A stretch of 64,000 nucleotides of DNA from NCBI GenBank assembly GCA_927405585.1, contig CAKMJS010000129.1, positions 1 through 64,000 on the forward strand, written 5' to 3'. Below the pieces are notes generated by a model that saw only the letters and a program-made list of their open reading frames with translations, had not been told where the DNA came from and ran no database searches. The position numbers were made by a program, and so were the translations under genes. Shown in pieces: positions 9,195 to 18,026 of this stretch (within the stretch, counting starts at the first letter, position 1; each line of letters opens with the position of its first letter). The stretch is from an uncultured Desulfosporosinus sp. (GTDB taxonomy: Bacteria > Bacillota > Desulfitobacteriia > Desulfitobacteriales > Desulfitobacteriaceae).

Positions 9195-11744
9195 TTAAGT
9201 ATTTGCCGTTACCGATACTCTAGTACGTATACTAGTTGTAACTCCAGTATAAATATCCATGTCTACACCTTCTGCAACTTCAAAAGTTACAAACAACCCA
9301 TATTCTATCGGCACAGTAAGGTTATTAGCGTCTTGTTTACAATTAACTTTAATTTCTAGCGGTTCTTCGATGTTCCAGTATTTCGCTTCGCCGCCAGTAA
9401 ATATCTCATGCTGTAAAGTACCTCGACAGACAGCACGCCAATCAGTATTTTGCCTATTCGGAACAATATCACTATTATTCAGAGTAAACCATAATTGAGC
9501 GGAACGATACTTTTGCACTGTTGGTACAATAGGGGTAAAGTATGCTAGAGTAACTGTCAGTCTGCGGAATATTCTCTGTGAAAACTCAAAGGGAAGTGGC
9601 AATTGGTAAACGTGAGCCTTTTCTTTCGCAAGAGATCCATATCCAATAAGTGTAACTCTATTTCTAGCACATTGTTCTACACGTGACATATTTGGAATTC
9701 CGTTACCTAGCCATTTTTGTACTCGTTTCTGTGAATCTCCTAATACACTAGCAATCACACTTGCAATATTATCCCAAGATGCACCATGCGCGAGCATAGC
9801 TTTAATTAATATCGCTGAATAATTATTAGGGATTGGATCCCCAGTTTCTTGTCGAAAAATCTCATCTAAAATTTCGTATCCCTTAGCCCCGAGATGGGTA
9901 ATCTGAGCAGCTGAATCACTTGTCCCAAAGGTATAACCAGTGCCCGACGCAGTGCCATCCGGGCAAGGAAGAGCAACCAAACTTCCTGGAGGTCGTGTCG
10001 ATGTCGTCCACATCATTTTGGTTCCTCCATACCGTTCGAAAAGAAATTTTCGTCCTCCTTTATAGAAAAGATCCGGTTTAATAGCTCGATTATGACCTAG
10101 TCCTATAGCAGATATTGGACTCGTTAACTTATTCACTAATGGTAATATTTGTCTTTCATTTTCTTCAACAGATGATGAATCATCAAAAGTCGCACCAATA
10201 GTTAATGCATTTATACTTTCGGAAGGGCTTAGTAGCCTTGTAAGTCTAGATTGTTGCTCCATCATTTCCAATACTGCCTTTTCACGTTCATAAATTGGTA
10301 ATCTTGCAAAATTTTCGAATGTCTCCCCTAAATCAATACCATCTAAATTGTGGTTTCCAGCACTTATAATAAATAATACTTTGTATTTAAAACTTAGCCA
10401 ATCAAGTAAACGTGCAAGAGGACTCATAATATTAATATATGGTCTGTAACGATCGCCTAAAGAAAGATTAATAATTTTTACTGTGGGTGCAACTTCAGGA
10501 ACTTCGCCTTCACCTTCAAAAAGCCGTTTCACCGATCGATGTATTAAATCAACAAGAATAATGTTATTTGGGATTTCTTCATATGTATTATCAACAAAAG
10601 AATTAGGCCTAAGTATTGGTCGAATATATACTTTTCTAGTAAGGACAGAGTTTCTATCACTTAAATCTCCATAGAGAACAAGGGATGCCATCGCTGTACC
10701 ATGTATTCTATCCTTAACTATATACCCGTTTGCCCAATTGTCTGGATCATCGATAATTAATTTACCAGCAAGCAGATCATGATTTTGCATAGGAAATCCG
10801 TCAAAAATTGCTGCTATTGGCTCTCCAGTTTGTGTAATATCTTGTATTAATGAAGAATCTATCTGTGCCGATTCATTATTCGTATTATAAATAATCTGAC
10901 CTACTGGCCTAAAAAACATAATATCATCAACTTTTACAATATTGACCTCTTCGTAGTTGTTAACAAGGTTTTCGATTTGGGTTCGAGGCAATGCTGCTAA
11001 AATGCAATGATAACAAATTCCATCTATTATACACTCATCAACAACACGGCCATTTAAGTCTGAAATAGCTCGCCTAATTGTATTTGAAGCATTAGAACGT
11101 TTATCAGAACTGTTCCGAAAAAACAATTCAATTTCAAACTTTACTTCATTTTCACCATCAATCTGCAACCTTTCTCTCCAATATTCTATTGAATGTGTTT
11201 CGTTAATACGATCGATAGCGTTCCAAAGACGAATATCCTTAAGATGAATAAATACATCACGCAACCCAGAGTAACCTCGATCAAAGCTCATATGTTCATC
11301 TCTACTATATCGTTGCCAAAGAGATAACAACTGAGTTATTGCAGCTTGATTAGACATAACACAGTATAATTTTCCAGAAAGGACGTCTTCTGTTCTTTCG
11401 TTTTCATCATTCAAACTATAAAAATCATCATTTCCCTCAATATTGTCAAGCGGTATGTCAAATAGCCATTCTAAACCATCAACCCTCCTAACGGCGGTTA
11501 GAAATGAGTCGACTGAACCAATGACTTCGAAAACAAGCGCTAATTCTGGATTCAGTCCGATAGGTGATTGCTGTACTAAGATAGTTTTATGCTGAATTGC
11601 AGTTTGGAGTTCAGTGAATTTAGGACTTAATCGCTCATACTGTCGGCTAATTGATGGTTTATGAAAACTGCTTGGAAAGCCTGTTCCTTTGGCACGCTCA
11701 GATTCTTCCGGGGAAGGAAATAGAATCAGGGGCCGCTCCGTCAT
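9195..11744 (-). CDS. ietS: S8 (subtilisin-like) antiphage peptidase, IetS type
   Basis: An 849-residue protein with a ~300-residue N-terminal region of unknown fold, then a subtilase domain. The likely triad is D315 (AAIFDGFP), H348 (RIHGTAMAS) and S609 (FGTSDSAAQ), with oxyanion N464 (SAGNHN). Motif spacing is normal for S8, and a long insert lies between the oxyanion Asn and the Ser. There is no signal peptide, so it acts in the cytoplasm, unlike secreted subtilisins. Its ATG overlaps the stop of the AAA ATPase gene by four bases. An ATPase followed by a subtilase is the layout of IetAS, a reported antiphage pair. The substrate is unknown. It could also be described simply as an AAA-coupled protease toxin. 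Confidence 0.87.
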   Translation of the reverse strand: MTERPLILFPSPEESERAKGTGFPSSFHKPSISRQYERLSPKFTELQTAIQHKTILVQQSPIGLNPELALVFEVIGSVDSFLTAVRRVDGLEWLFDIPLDNIEGNDDFYSLNDENERTEDVLSGKLYCVMSNQAAITQLLSLWQRYSRDEHMSFDRGYSGLRDVFIHLKDIRLWNAIDRINETHSIEYWRERLQIDGENEVKFEIELFFRNSSDKRSNASNTIRRAISDLNGRVVDECIIDGICYHCILAALPRTQIENLVNNYEEVNIVKVDDIMFFRPVGQIIYNTNNESAQIDSSLIQDITQTGEPIAAIFDGFPMQNHDLLAGKLIIDDPDNWANGYIVKDRIHGTAMASLVLYGDLSDRNSVLTRKVYIRPILRPNSFVDNTYEEIPNNIILVDLIHRSVKRLFEGEGEVPEVAPTVKIINLSLGDRYRPYINIMSPLARLLDWLSFKYKVLFIISAGNHNLDGIDLGETFENFARLPIYEREKAVLEMMEQQSRLTRLLSPSESINALTIGATFDDSSSVEENERQILPLVNKLTSPISAIGLGHNRAIKPDLFYKGGRKFLFERYGGTKMMWTTSTRPPGSLVALPCPDGTASGTGYTFGTSDSAAQITHLGAKGYEILDEIFRQETGDPIPNNYSAILIKAMLAHGASWDNIASVIASVLGDSQKRVQKWLGNGIPNMSRVEQCARNRVTLIGYGSLAKEKAHVYQLPLPFEFSQRIFRRLTVTLAYFTPIVPTVQKYRSAQLWFTLNNSDIVPNRQNTDWRAVCRGTLQHEIFTGGEAKYWNIEEPLEIKVNCKQDANNLTVPIEYGLFVTFEVAEGVDMDIYTGVTTSIRTRVSVTANT

Positions 11745-12754
11745 ACTTCACTCTCCTCATTTTCAGGAAGATGGCTTTTCACCTTATATTGCCCATCCCA
11801 AAGTTTTATGGTTTTTTCAGTTATTTCTTTCGGGTTCCCATCTGGTAAACGCAGCACATATTGGCGATAAATAGACAATGCTAGTTCTTCTGCCTCAGAA
11901 AAACTGTAACCTAGAGCCTTCTTTGCCAATGAACTAGGTGCTAATCCAAAATCAAATTTCATACGTTTATTGAACTGAATAAACCACTTTTCAAGGTTAA
12001 TTCGAGTAGGCCGAGGCAATTCAAGCTTCAACTGAAATCTCCGCCATGCAGCTTTATCTAATAATCCTTCATGATTTGTAGCACCAATAACAATTACATG
12101 ACTTGGCAAGGAATCTATGTGCAAAAGAAGAGAACTAACAACTCGTTTAATCTCTCCAGTCTCATGAATATCCCCACGTTCTTTTCCCAATGTTTCAAAC
12201 TCGTCGAAAAAAACTACGCATTGTCTAGTTCTTGCATAATCCATTAACTTAGACAATCTACTGGCTGTTTCACCAAGATAAGCACCAACAATGCTCTCGT
12301 ACCTAACTGTAAGCAATGGAATCATTAACGACTCGGCAATTGCTTCAGCCAAAGATGTTTTCCCATTTCCAGGAGGACCAATCAATAGTATTTTATTTCG
12401 AGGTTCCAATCCATAAGAGCGAAGTAAATCAACACGCATTTGTTCCTCTATTAGTTGCTTGCAAGTTACAAGAACTGCATCCGGTAAAATTAATTGTTCC
12501 AATCTCTTTTGAGGAGTCTTTTCGTGAAAAAATGATTGCTCCCCACTTCCATTTCTCAGAAGTGGATATTGATTTAGCTCTTTTCTATTAACACGTTCTG
12601 AATTCTTAAGGAGTTCCTCAATTTTCGATGCCAATACACCATGTTGTTTTGCTCGTTCTTCAGCACAGACTGCCTCAACAGCACGTCGTAAATTGGCATT
12701 ATCTCCAGCAAGCCCATGTTTAATTATTTCAAATAGCAAATCTGCTCTTGCCAT
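11741..12754 (-). CDS. ietA: AAA ATPase partner of the subtilase, IetA type
   Basis: A 337-residue AAA+ ATPase. Walker A is GPPGNGKT at residues 126-133, Walker B VVFFDEFE at 180-187, then sensor-1 IGATNHE and an arginine-rich WRRF. The first ~90 residues form a helical leader. The ATG at 12754 is chosen because AAAGGAGA lies six to seven bases before it. Its TGA overlaps the ietS start (ATGA at 11741-11744), which implies coupled translation and a fixed ratio of the two proteins. It probably controls or feeds the protease; that step is inference from other AAA-protease pairs. Confidence 0.87.
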   Translation of the reverse strand: MARADLLFEIIKHGLAGDNANLRRAVEAVCAEERAKQHGVLASKIEELLKNSERVNRKELNQYPLLRNGSGEQSFFHEKTPQKRLEQLILPDAVLVTCKQLIEEQMRVDLLRSYGLEPRNKILLIGPPGNGKTSLAEAIAESLMIPLLTVRYESIVGAYLGETASRLSKLMDYARTRQCVVFFDEFETLGKERGDIHETGEIKRVVSSLLLHIDSLPSHVIVIGATNHEGLLDKAAWRRFQLKLELPRPTRINLEKWFIQFNKRMKFDFGLAPSSLAKKALGYSFSEAEELALSIYRQYVLRLPDGNPKEITEKTIKLWDGQYKVKSHLPENEESEV

Positions 12755-12794
12755 AAATGTTCTCCTTTCCAAATATCGCATTGCTTGTTAGAGG

Positions 12795-13007
12795 CTACAA
12801 TTCCCTAAGATATAGAATAATAGCCTCATCAATATCACTTTGTATGCAATACTCTACAAGTCGCATTTTTGCCAATTTGCTAGGGATAGTCCGACCATTT
12901 TCCCAACGGTTTAATGTTGAAAAACTAATATTCAAACCACGTGCTAGCTGTTCCTGTGTCATTTTAAGCTGAACTCTTACTGCTTTTATAATTTCATCAA
13001 AACCCAT
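12795..13007 (-). CDS. XRE-family (Cro/CI-like) transcription regulator
   Basis: A 70-residue single-domain helix-turn-helix protein with MTQEQLARGLNISFSTLNRWENGR at about residues 14-37, the classic XRE fold. The ATG at 13007 has GGAGG seven bases upstream; the longer open frame would read through the promoter. It is 40 bases upstream of ietA on the same strand, so regulator, ATPase and protease likely share one transcript. Small XRE repressors at the head of defence operons usually hold expression down. The palindromes inside its own promoter fit autoregulation. Confidence 0.85.
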   Translation of the reverse strand: MGFDEIIKAVRVQLKMTQEQLARGLNISFSTLNRWENGRTIPSKLAKMRLVEYCIQSDIDEAIILYLREL

Positions 13008-13028
13008 ATGTATACCTCCAATAAAATT

Positions 13029-13057
13029 AATATAGCATACGCTATAGCACATATCAA
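13029..13057 (-). promoter_or_regulatory. Promoter of xre-ietAS with overlapping palindromic operator
   Basis: Minus-strand TTGATA (13057-13052) and TATATT (13034-13029) are 17 bases apart. The spacer holds two overlapping palindromes: GCTATAGC (13041-13048, perfect) and TAGCGTATGCTA (13033-13044, only the central two bases asymmetric). Binding of the XRE protein here would block RNA polymerase. Confidence 0.6.
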
Positions 13058-13202
13058 TTTCCGATTATAAAATACTACTACCTGGCCCAAAATAATTATA
13101 TTTCTCCCCTGGCGCTATACTCTCTGTTTTAACCTAAACCCGAGCTTCAGCATCACTTTATCTTAACTTTATCGATTCCTCCCAACTTCACTTTCATCCA
13201 AA

Positions 13203-13251
13203 AAAAAACAAAATGCGTTGGCGAGAAATTTCTATCTCAACCAACGCATTG
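13203..13251 (-). terminator. Terminator of the recombinase relic
   Basis: On the minus strand AATGCGTTGG pairs with CCAACGCATT around a 19-base loop, and TTGTTTTTTTTT follows. The stem overlaps the relic's last codons. The gap 13058-13202 contains nothing else I recognise. Confidence 0.65.
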
Positions 13252-13443
13252 CTCACTTACCTCCATAAAAAGCGTATTCCAAACAACCTCTATATCAAGC
13301 CGCTCACCTTCATGCTCATATACCACAATCTTGTCAATAAGCATGGCCAAATCCACGTGGGTAAGTTCCTTCTTATCAACGGTCTCCTTCAAGATATCCA
13401 TTGCGCTTGCTACCTTTTCTTTCTCGTTATCCCTGAGTTCCCG
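13237..13443 (-). pseudogene. Serine site-specific recombinase relic, C-terminal end
   Basis: About 69 codons remain. The sequence contains LTHVDLAMLIDKIVVYEHEG followed by a predicted beta strand, the usual tail of large serine recombinases (TnpX/resolvase type). The catalytic and zinc parts are absent. The remnant is cut at its 5' side by a 50-base repeat starting at 13450. It marks a past mobile element at the edge of the defence island. Confidence 0.65.
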
Positions 13444-13449
13444 AACAAC

Positions 13450-13502
13450 CCCGGTGCCTGACACCAACTTATAAACTTATTGTTTAGCTTGTGAAAAGGT
13501 GA
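13450..13502 (+). repeat. GGTGCCTGACACC-headed 50-bp repeat, copy 1
   Basis: The block begins CGGTGCCTGACACC and runs to GCTTGTGAAAAGGT. It is nearly identical to 21467-21518. Both copies truncate a coding sequence at the same end, so this looks like the border of an inserted element. Confidence 0.7.
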
Positions 13503-13833
13503 GGACAGGTGCTCGGGTCAGAATAGGCCTTCGAAGTTAGTCTTCGGGGGGCATATTTCCTCCCATAGGGATAATGGAAGATGAAAGGGAACACAAGGTT
13601 GTTGATACTGCGCCTGGCAGTCTCAGCAATTGTACCCCTATATCCCCAAGCTATTGTTGGCTAATTACACTTAACTCGTCAAGGATAGAGAGAACCTTAC
13701 TTTGCAAAGTCAAAGAAGCCAAAAACTCCTCTTTGGTTTCGTCATAGCTCTATTGTTCTATACAATTAAATAATACTTTCAGAGCATGGGCTTCTATCAT
13801 TTCAATCACATGGTTTCTCAATTTTAACAATGG
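13503..13833 (-). other. Gene-free stretch with decayed coding traces
   Basis: No intact gene. On the minus strand, between about 13820 and 13660, an open stretch with one internal stop reads as helical, Leu/Glu-rich peptide (IEMIEAHALKVLF, then EEFLASLTLQSKVLSILDELS). It ends shortly before the recombinase relic. I cannot name the parent gene. Confidence 0.35.
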
Positions 13834-16557
13834 TCAGTTAAGTCGGGCAGACAAGTCCCTGTCCGTCTCTTGTCCGTCTCCCTTAAACGATTTGTAGATC
13901 TCCATTACCAATAAAATAGGTAATGCAAGGATAAACACCTGCAACCATTCGGAAAATGTAATAGGCCCAACCCGTAAAATTTGTTGCATGAAAGGTAGAT
14001 GCATGCTTAGAATATGGATCCCTTGAGCGATCAATATTCCAAATATTAATATGTAATTACGACTGATTGGAACCTTGAACGCAGAGACGAATTCAGAACG
14101 ACAGTTCAAGGCATGGACGTTTTGCAATAGTACCATAAGTAAAAGGATGATATTTCTGGCATGGGTTTCATCCATCCTCTGCACTTCAATAAGGTAATAC
14201 CAGAACCCAAAGGCTATCATACCCATCGTTAGCCCAGAAATCAGTGTCTGCCTAATCATCTGAGGGTTAAATATTTTCTCATTCGTTTTTCTAGGCTTTC
14301 GTTTCATGGCACCAGGCTCTCCCCCTTCAAAAGCAAGGGCAACATCCTGGATTCCGTTAGTGACCAAGTTGAGCCAGAGCAGTTGCACCGCAAGTAAGGG
14401 CAGTGGTAACCCAGCAAAGATCGAAGCAGTGAACATTGCTACTTCGCCAGCACCTGTGGATATCAACAAATAGATCACTTTACGCACATTGTCATAAGCG
14501 AATCGTCCTTCTTCTACCCCGGACACTATGGACGAAAAATTGTCATCAGTAACGATCATTGAGCTAATCTCTTTGGCAACATCTGTTCCAGATCCCATCG
14601 CCACCCCAATATTAGCCCGTCGCATGGCAGGTGCATCATTGACGCCGTCTCCGGTAACTGCTACGAATTCGCCCTGGTTAATCAGCACCTCCACAATCTC
14701 CAGCTTCTGAGTAGGAGAAACCCTAGCAAAGACATGGGTAGAAGAAACTAATCTCATGAATTCCTGACTATCTGTTGTACCAGCCTTACTCAATTGTTGG
14801 CCTGTAACTGCTAATTCATCTTTCTCTGCTATACCCAATTCTCTAGCAATAGCTTGAGCTGTGCTGGGATGATCCCCTGTAATCATGATGACTTTTATCC
14901 CTGCATCCTTACACTTATTCACAGAGTCGATGACCTCAGGGCGTAAGGGATCGATAAAGCCTACCAAGCCATAAAAAACCATTTTCGGAAGATCCTCATC
15001 TTCGTACACATCTTTTTTCTCGAATCCCAGATATTGAGATCCCGCAACTGCCAAAACCCTGTACCCTTGAGTGGCTAACTCTTCCGCCTGTTGCTCAATC
15101 TGAGCCCGATTAATGTCAACCGTTCTATCTTCATACTGCATCAGATTGCATAAGCCCAGGATTGTCTCCACAGCCCCTTTAGTCGCTATGAATGTTAAGT
15201 CTTCTTCCCTATAAATCGCAGCTGAAAATTTGCGTTCCGACTCATAAGGTATCGTGTCCATAAGTTGGATTTCTGATTTCAAAGCTTGAGGAACGATGCC
15301 CAGTTTATACCCCATGGCCAGAAAGGCTACATCCATTGCATCGCCATAATGCGCCCACTTCCCGTTCTCTTCAATTAAGGATCCTTCATTGGCCAGCATG
15401 GACAACTTTGATAATTTGACAAGTCGATCCCGGGCTTGTTCTGAGACTTCCGCCTGGTTATGAGCGGTGACTTCACCTTCCCCATTGTATCCCTGACCTG
15501 AAATACTAAAACCTTGACCATCTGCAAGTGCTACCTGACGGGCTGTTTGTTGGTTCACAGTCAGTGTTCCTGTCTTATCGCTGGCAATCACCGTGCAGCT
15601 ACCAAGGCTTTCAACAGCCGGTAATTTCCTGACGATGACATTACGTTTGGACATCCTCGATACCGCGATAGAAAGCGCTACCGTCAATGCAACAGGTAGC
15701 CCTTCAGGTATGGCTGAAACCGCAAGGGCTACCACGAAGAAAAAAATAGCTGTTGCATCAAGACCCTGTAAACGCAGCATGATTGCCAAACCAATACTAA
15801 TCAACACAACCAGTAAACTGATCTGTCTGGTGAATCTCTCCATTCTTAGCACCAGCGGAGGCTTGGCACTTTCAGACTCATTAACATGCTCCGCTATCTG
15901 GCCAACTTCAGTCTTCATGCCCGTACCGACAACAATGCCCAATCCTCGACCAGCTGTAATCGTTGAACCAGCAAACGCTAAATTGGTACGTTCACTTACC
16001 CCGATAGTTTCCGGTAAAGTTCCGGGCCGTTTCGTTGCTGCATTAGATTCTCCCGTTAAAAAACTTTCGTCCGAAGAGAGATTATTGGTCTCCAAGAGAC
16101 GCAGATCTGTAGGAACTTTGTTGCCTGATTCTAGCAGTATGATATCTCCAGGAACGAGCTCTTCGGAGGGGATCTCAAATTCTTTATTACCTCGTCTTAC
16201 CCTAGCCCTAATTTTAAGCAGATTCTGTAGGCTTGCTGCACTCTTTTCAGCACTGTACTCCTGGTATGCTCCCAGTCCGCTGTTTAAAGCGATGACAATA
16301 ATGATGAACATCGCATCGGTCGCTTCACCAATCGCTAATGATGCTATGGCTGCTGCTATCAGAATAAAAATTAGGGGATTCTTTATCTGGTGAAATAATA
16401 TATTCCAGATTGTGGGTGGTTCTTTAAGTGGCAAAGTGTTTAGTCCAAAAGTTTTATGACGAACCGCCACTTCCTTAGAATCAAGTCCGTCTATACTGCT
16501 CCTTAGCTCTTCAAAGACAGTATCCACTTCAAGTGCATGCCAGTTGTTTTCTCTCAT
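13834..16557 (-). CDS. P2-type cation-transporting ATPase (Ca2+-ATPase-like)
   Basis: A 907-residue P-type pump with an N-terminal cation ATPase domain, TGES actuator loop near residue 170, IPEGLP in the fourth membrane helix, phosphorylation motif DKTGTLT near 326, TGDHPSTA and the GDGVNDAP hinge near 640. About ten membrane helices are visible, with six in the C-terminal part. IPEGLP places it in the SERCA/PacL-like P2 group, which usually exports Ca2+ and sometimes Na+. The ribosome binding site is weak (AGGACGG). Nothing in the neighbourhood points to its ion. It is complete, unlike much of the surrounding sequence. Confidence 0.9.
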   Translation of the reverse strand: MRENNWHALEVDTVFEELRSSIDGLDSKEVAVRHKTFGLNTLPLKEPPTIWNILFHQIKNPLIFILIAAAIASLAIGEATDAMFIIIVIALNSGLGAYQEYSAEKSAASLQNLLKIRARVRRGNKEFEIPSEELVPGDIILLESGNKVPTDLRLLETNNLSSDESFLTGESNAATKRPGTLPETIGVSERTNLAFAGSTITAGRGLGIVVGTGMKTEVGQIAEHVNESESAKPPLVLRMERFTRQISLLVVLISIGLAIMLRLQGLDATAIFFFVVALAVSAIPEGLPVALTVALSIAVSRMSKRNVIVRKLPAVESLGSCTVIASDKTGTLTVNQQTARQVALADGQGFSISGQGYNGEGEVTAHNQAEVSEQARDRLVKLSKLSMLANEGSLIEENGKWAHYGDAMDVAFLAMGYKLGIVPQALKSEIQLMDTIPYESERKFSAAIYREEDLTFIATKGAVETILGLCNLMQYEDRTVDINRAQIEQQAEELATQGYRVLAVAGSQYLGFEKKDVYEDEDLPKMVFYGLVGFIDPLRPEVIDSVNKCKDAGIKVIMITGDHPSTAQAIARELGIAEKDELAVTGQQLSKAGTTDSQEFMRLVSSTHVFARVSPTQKLEIVEVLINQGEFVAVTGDGVNDAPAMRRANIGVAMGSGTDVAKEISSMIVTDDNFSSIVSGVEEGRFAYDNVRKVIYLLISTGAGEVAMFTASIFAGLPLPLLAVQLLWLNLVTNGIQDVALAFEGGEPGAMKRKPRKTNEKIFNPQMIRQTLISGLTMGMIAFGFWYYLIEVQRMDETHARNIILLLMVLLQNVHALNCRSEFVSAFKVPISRNYILIFGILIAQGIHILSMHLPFMQQILRVGPITFSEWLQVFILALPILLVMEIYKSFKGDGQETDRDLSARLN

Positions 16558-16608
16558 AAAATGTTTACCGTCCTAACGTTATAAGTTGTGTTCACTTCGA
16601 CCGTCGCT

Positions 16609-16626
16609 ACCCCGGCGGGTTTCGCC
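16609..16626. repeat. GC-rich spacer repeat R1 downstream of the first GNAT gene
   Basis: ACCCCGGCGGGTTTCGCC, with GGCG/CGCC able to pair around the GGTTT loop. Related spacers are at 17191-17206 and 17838-17860. Each is in a gap next to a GNAT gene. Confidence 0.5.
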
Positions 16627-16646
16627 ATAGATATAGGCCCTAAACA

Positions 16647-17063
16647 TTATCCTACGGGTCGAGTCATGAACCTAGATTCAACTCTTTCAAAACCAAATTG
16701 TTCATACAATCCATGCGCATCTCTGGTTGCCAAAATTCCTCTTAGATTTTTGAACTCCGGGGTTTCTGTTATATATTCTATTAGTTTCTTCCCGAGTCCT
16801 TTTCCTCTATGACTCTTGTCAATATAAACATCGCAAGTCCAAAACATAGTTGCATAATCTGACACGACCCGAGCAAAACCAACCAATTCATCATCATGAT
16901 ATACACCATAACAAAATGAATTCTCTATTGTTTTCTTAATAAGCTCGATTGATCTATCCCTTGCCCAGTAGCTATCTGACAAAAAATCCTTAACTCGATC
17001 TACATATACCAATACCAAGGCTTTATCAGTATTTATTGTATAGCCTTCAAATTCACATTTCAT
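16647..17063 (-). CDS. GNAT-family N-acetyltransferase (138 aa)
   Basis: A short GNAT protein. The acetyl-CoA loop is RGKGLGKKL, after the beta strand DVYIDKSH; the C-terminal end has the usual LYEQFGFE. It resembles the small single-domain acetyltransferases found in stress and resistance cassettes. The substrate is unknown. GGGGGA lies six bases before the ATG. It is flanked on both sides by GC-rich hairpin repeats, with no visible promoter of its own. Confidence 0.85.
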   Translation of the reverse strand: MKCEFEGYTINTDKALVLVYVDRVKDFLSDSYWARDRSIELIKKTIENSFCYGVYHDDELVGFARVVSDYATMFWTCDVYIDKSHRGKGLGKKLIEYITETPEFKNLRGILATRDAHGLYEQFGFERVESRFMTRPVG

Positions 17064-17190
17064 TTTTCATCCCCCGATTGTCATTATAAATCCATATAAA
17101 CCTAGTCTCTCAGCCACTGGATTAAATAATCTGCCCTGGCAGGATGCCCGTAACCATTCATATATAGAAACGCACAAATATAGAAAGACA

Positions 17191-17206
17191 GCCACCCCGG
17201 CGGGTT
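17191..17206. repeat. GC-rich spacer repeat R2 between the two GNAT genes
   Basis: GCCACCCCGGCGGGTT, sharing ACCCCGGCGGGTT with R1; the hairpin arm after it is changed (ATGACG), so pairing is weaker here. Confidence 0.45.
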
Positions 17207-17255
17207 ATGACGTGGCAAGCTTGAGTGGTGGAAGGATGGTTAGTGAAAATCCAGT

Positions 17256-17771
17256 TTATTTGGTGTCACTTACCCCGATGCTTTTCTCAAAAACCATGAC
17301 CTGTTTAGACAAGTTCGGTCGCATCTGAGTTCTTACTTCTTCAGTGCTAGTATAACCCATGCTTTTCCAAAATCTCAAACCCTTTTCATTTCCAAACAAA
17401 ACACCCAATCGCACTTTATTGAATTGTTTATAAATTGCCCACTCTTCCAAGAGATTGTATGCTTTATTTCCAATGCCTTGCCTACGGCTGACAGGATCAA
17501 TCAGCATTAATCCTAAACTTAAAGTTCTTTGACCGGAGAAACTCTTGATTAAATCAAATACGCCAACCAATTGTTTCTGATCATTAAAAATACCAAAAAT
17601 AACTTTGTCCTTATCCACAACTCCATCAGGCCTAGCTTTAAATAAGTCCTGAGCTTCGCTCAGTTTTACAGGTTCCTCATCTTGGAAAGTAAGATAATCT
17701 GAACATTTTTCCAACAATACCTGAAGCATTAACAAATCATCATTTGTAAGAATTTCTATGGTTATTTCCAT
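17256..17771 (-). CDS. GNAT-family N-acetyltransferase (171 aa)
   Basis: A second GNAT protein, unlike its neighbour in sequence. Motif A is SRRQGIGNKAYNLLEEWA, and the C-terminal part has LRFWKSMGYT, typical of the family. The N-terminal region (LLEKCSDYLTF) is like that of amine or aminoglycoside-type acetyltransferases, but the substrate cannot be read from sequence. The ATG at 17771 is preferred over TTG at 17777 because GAGGG then has normal spacing. Gap repeats R2 and R3 flank it. Confidence 0.85.
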   Translation of the reverse strand: MEITIEILTNDDLLMLQVLLEKCSDYLTFQDEEPVKLSEAQDLFKARPDGVVDKDKVIFGIFNDQKQLVGVFDLIKSFSGQRTLSLGLMLIDPVSRRQGIGNKAYNLLEEWAIYKQFNKVRLGVLFGNEKGLRFWKSMGYTSTEEVRTQMRPNLSKQVMVFEKSIGVSDTK

Positions 17772-17837
17772 TTCCAATCCCTCTTTTTCTTGATGTCAGG
17801 AATATTTTACGTTGAATAACGAACACGTTTCTAGACT

Positions 17838-17860
17838 ACCACCCTGGCGGGGTTCGCCAG
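17838..17860. repeat. GC-rich spacer repeat R3 upstream of the second GNAT gene
   Basis: ACCACCCTGGCGGGGTTCGCCAG contains the stem CTGGCG/CGCCAG around GGGTT, the best hairpin of the three GNAT spacers. Confidence 0.5.
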
Positions 17861-18026
17861 ATAATACATAAGAGCATGGTATTACAGTGATAAGATGACC
17901 CTTGCAAGTCAGGAATACATTGGATTATCAAGGCGGTATTTCTTCTTAAGCTCAACATGCGCAAGCAGCGAGGTGATTTGCCCTCGCTGCAGTGTCCGGA
18001 TGTTGCCGCACCTATTCCACTCTAAC
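17861..18026. other. Gene-free stretch with one strong hairpin
   Basis: No gene. A perfect 9-bp stem GCAGCGAGG/CCTCGCTGC lies at 17965-17990 without a T run. It adjoins repeat copy B. Together with 18188-18314 this gap shows no intact reading frame. Confidence 0.4.

Noticed and set aside
12795-13007. Toxin-antitoxin antitoxin
   Set aside because: No small toxin lies beside it; the partner genes are the ATPase and protease.
15593-16393. 266-codon frame antisense to the P-type ATPase
   Set aside because: The ATPase is clearly coding on the other strand; the antisense peptide has no family features.
16558-17870. Definite integron attC sites
   Set aside because: The paired RYYYAAC/GTTRRRY ends expected for attC are not clearly present, so only a cassette-like layout is reported.
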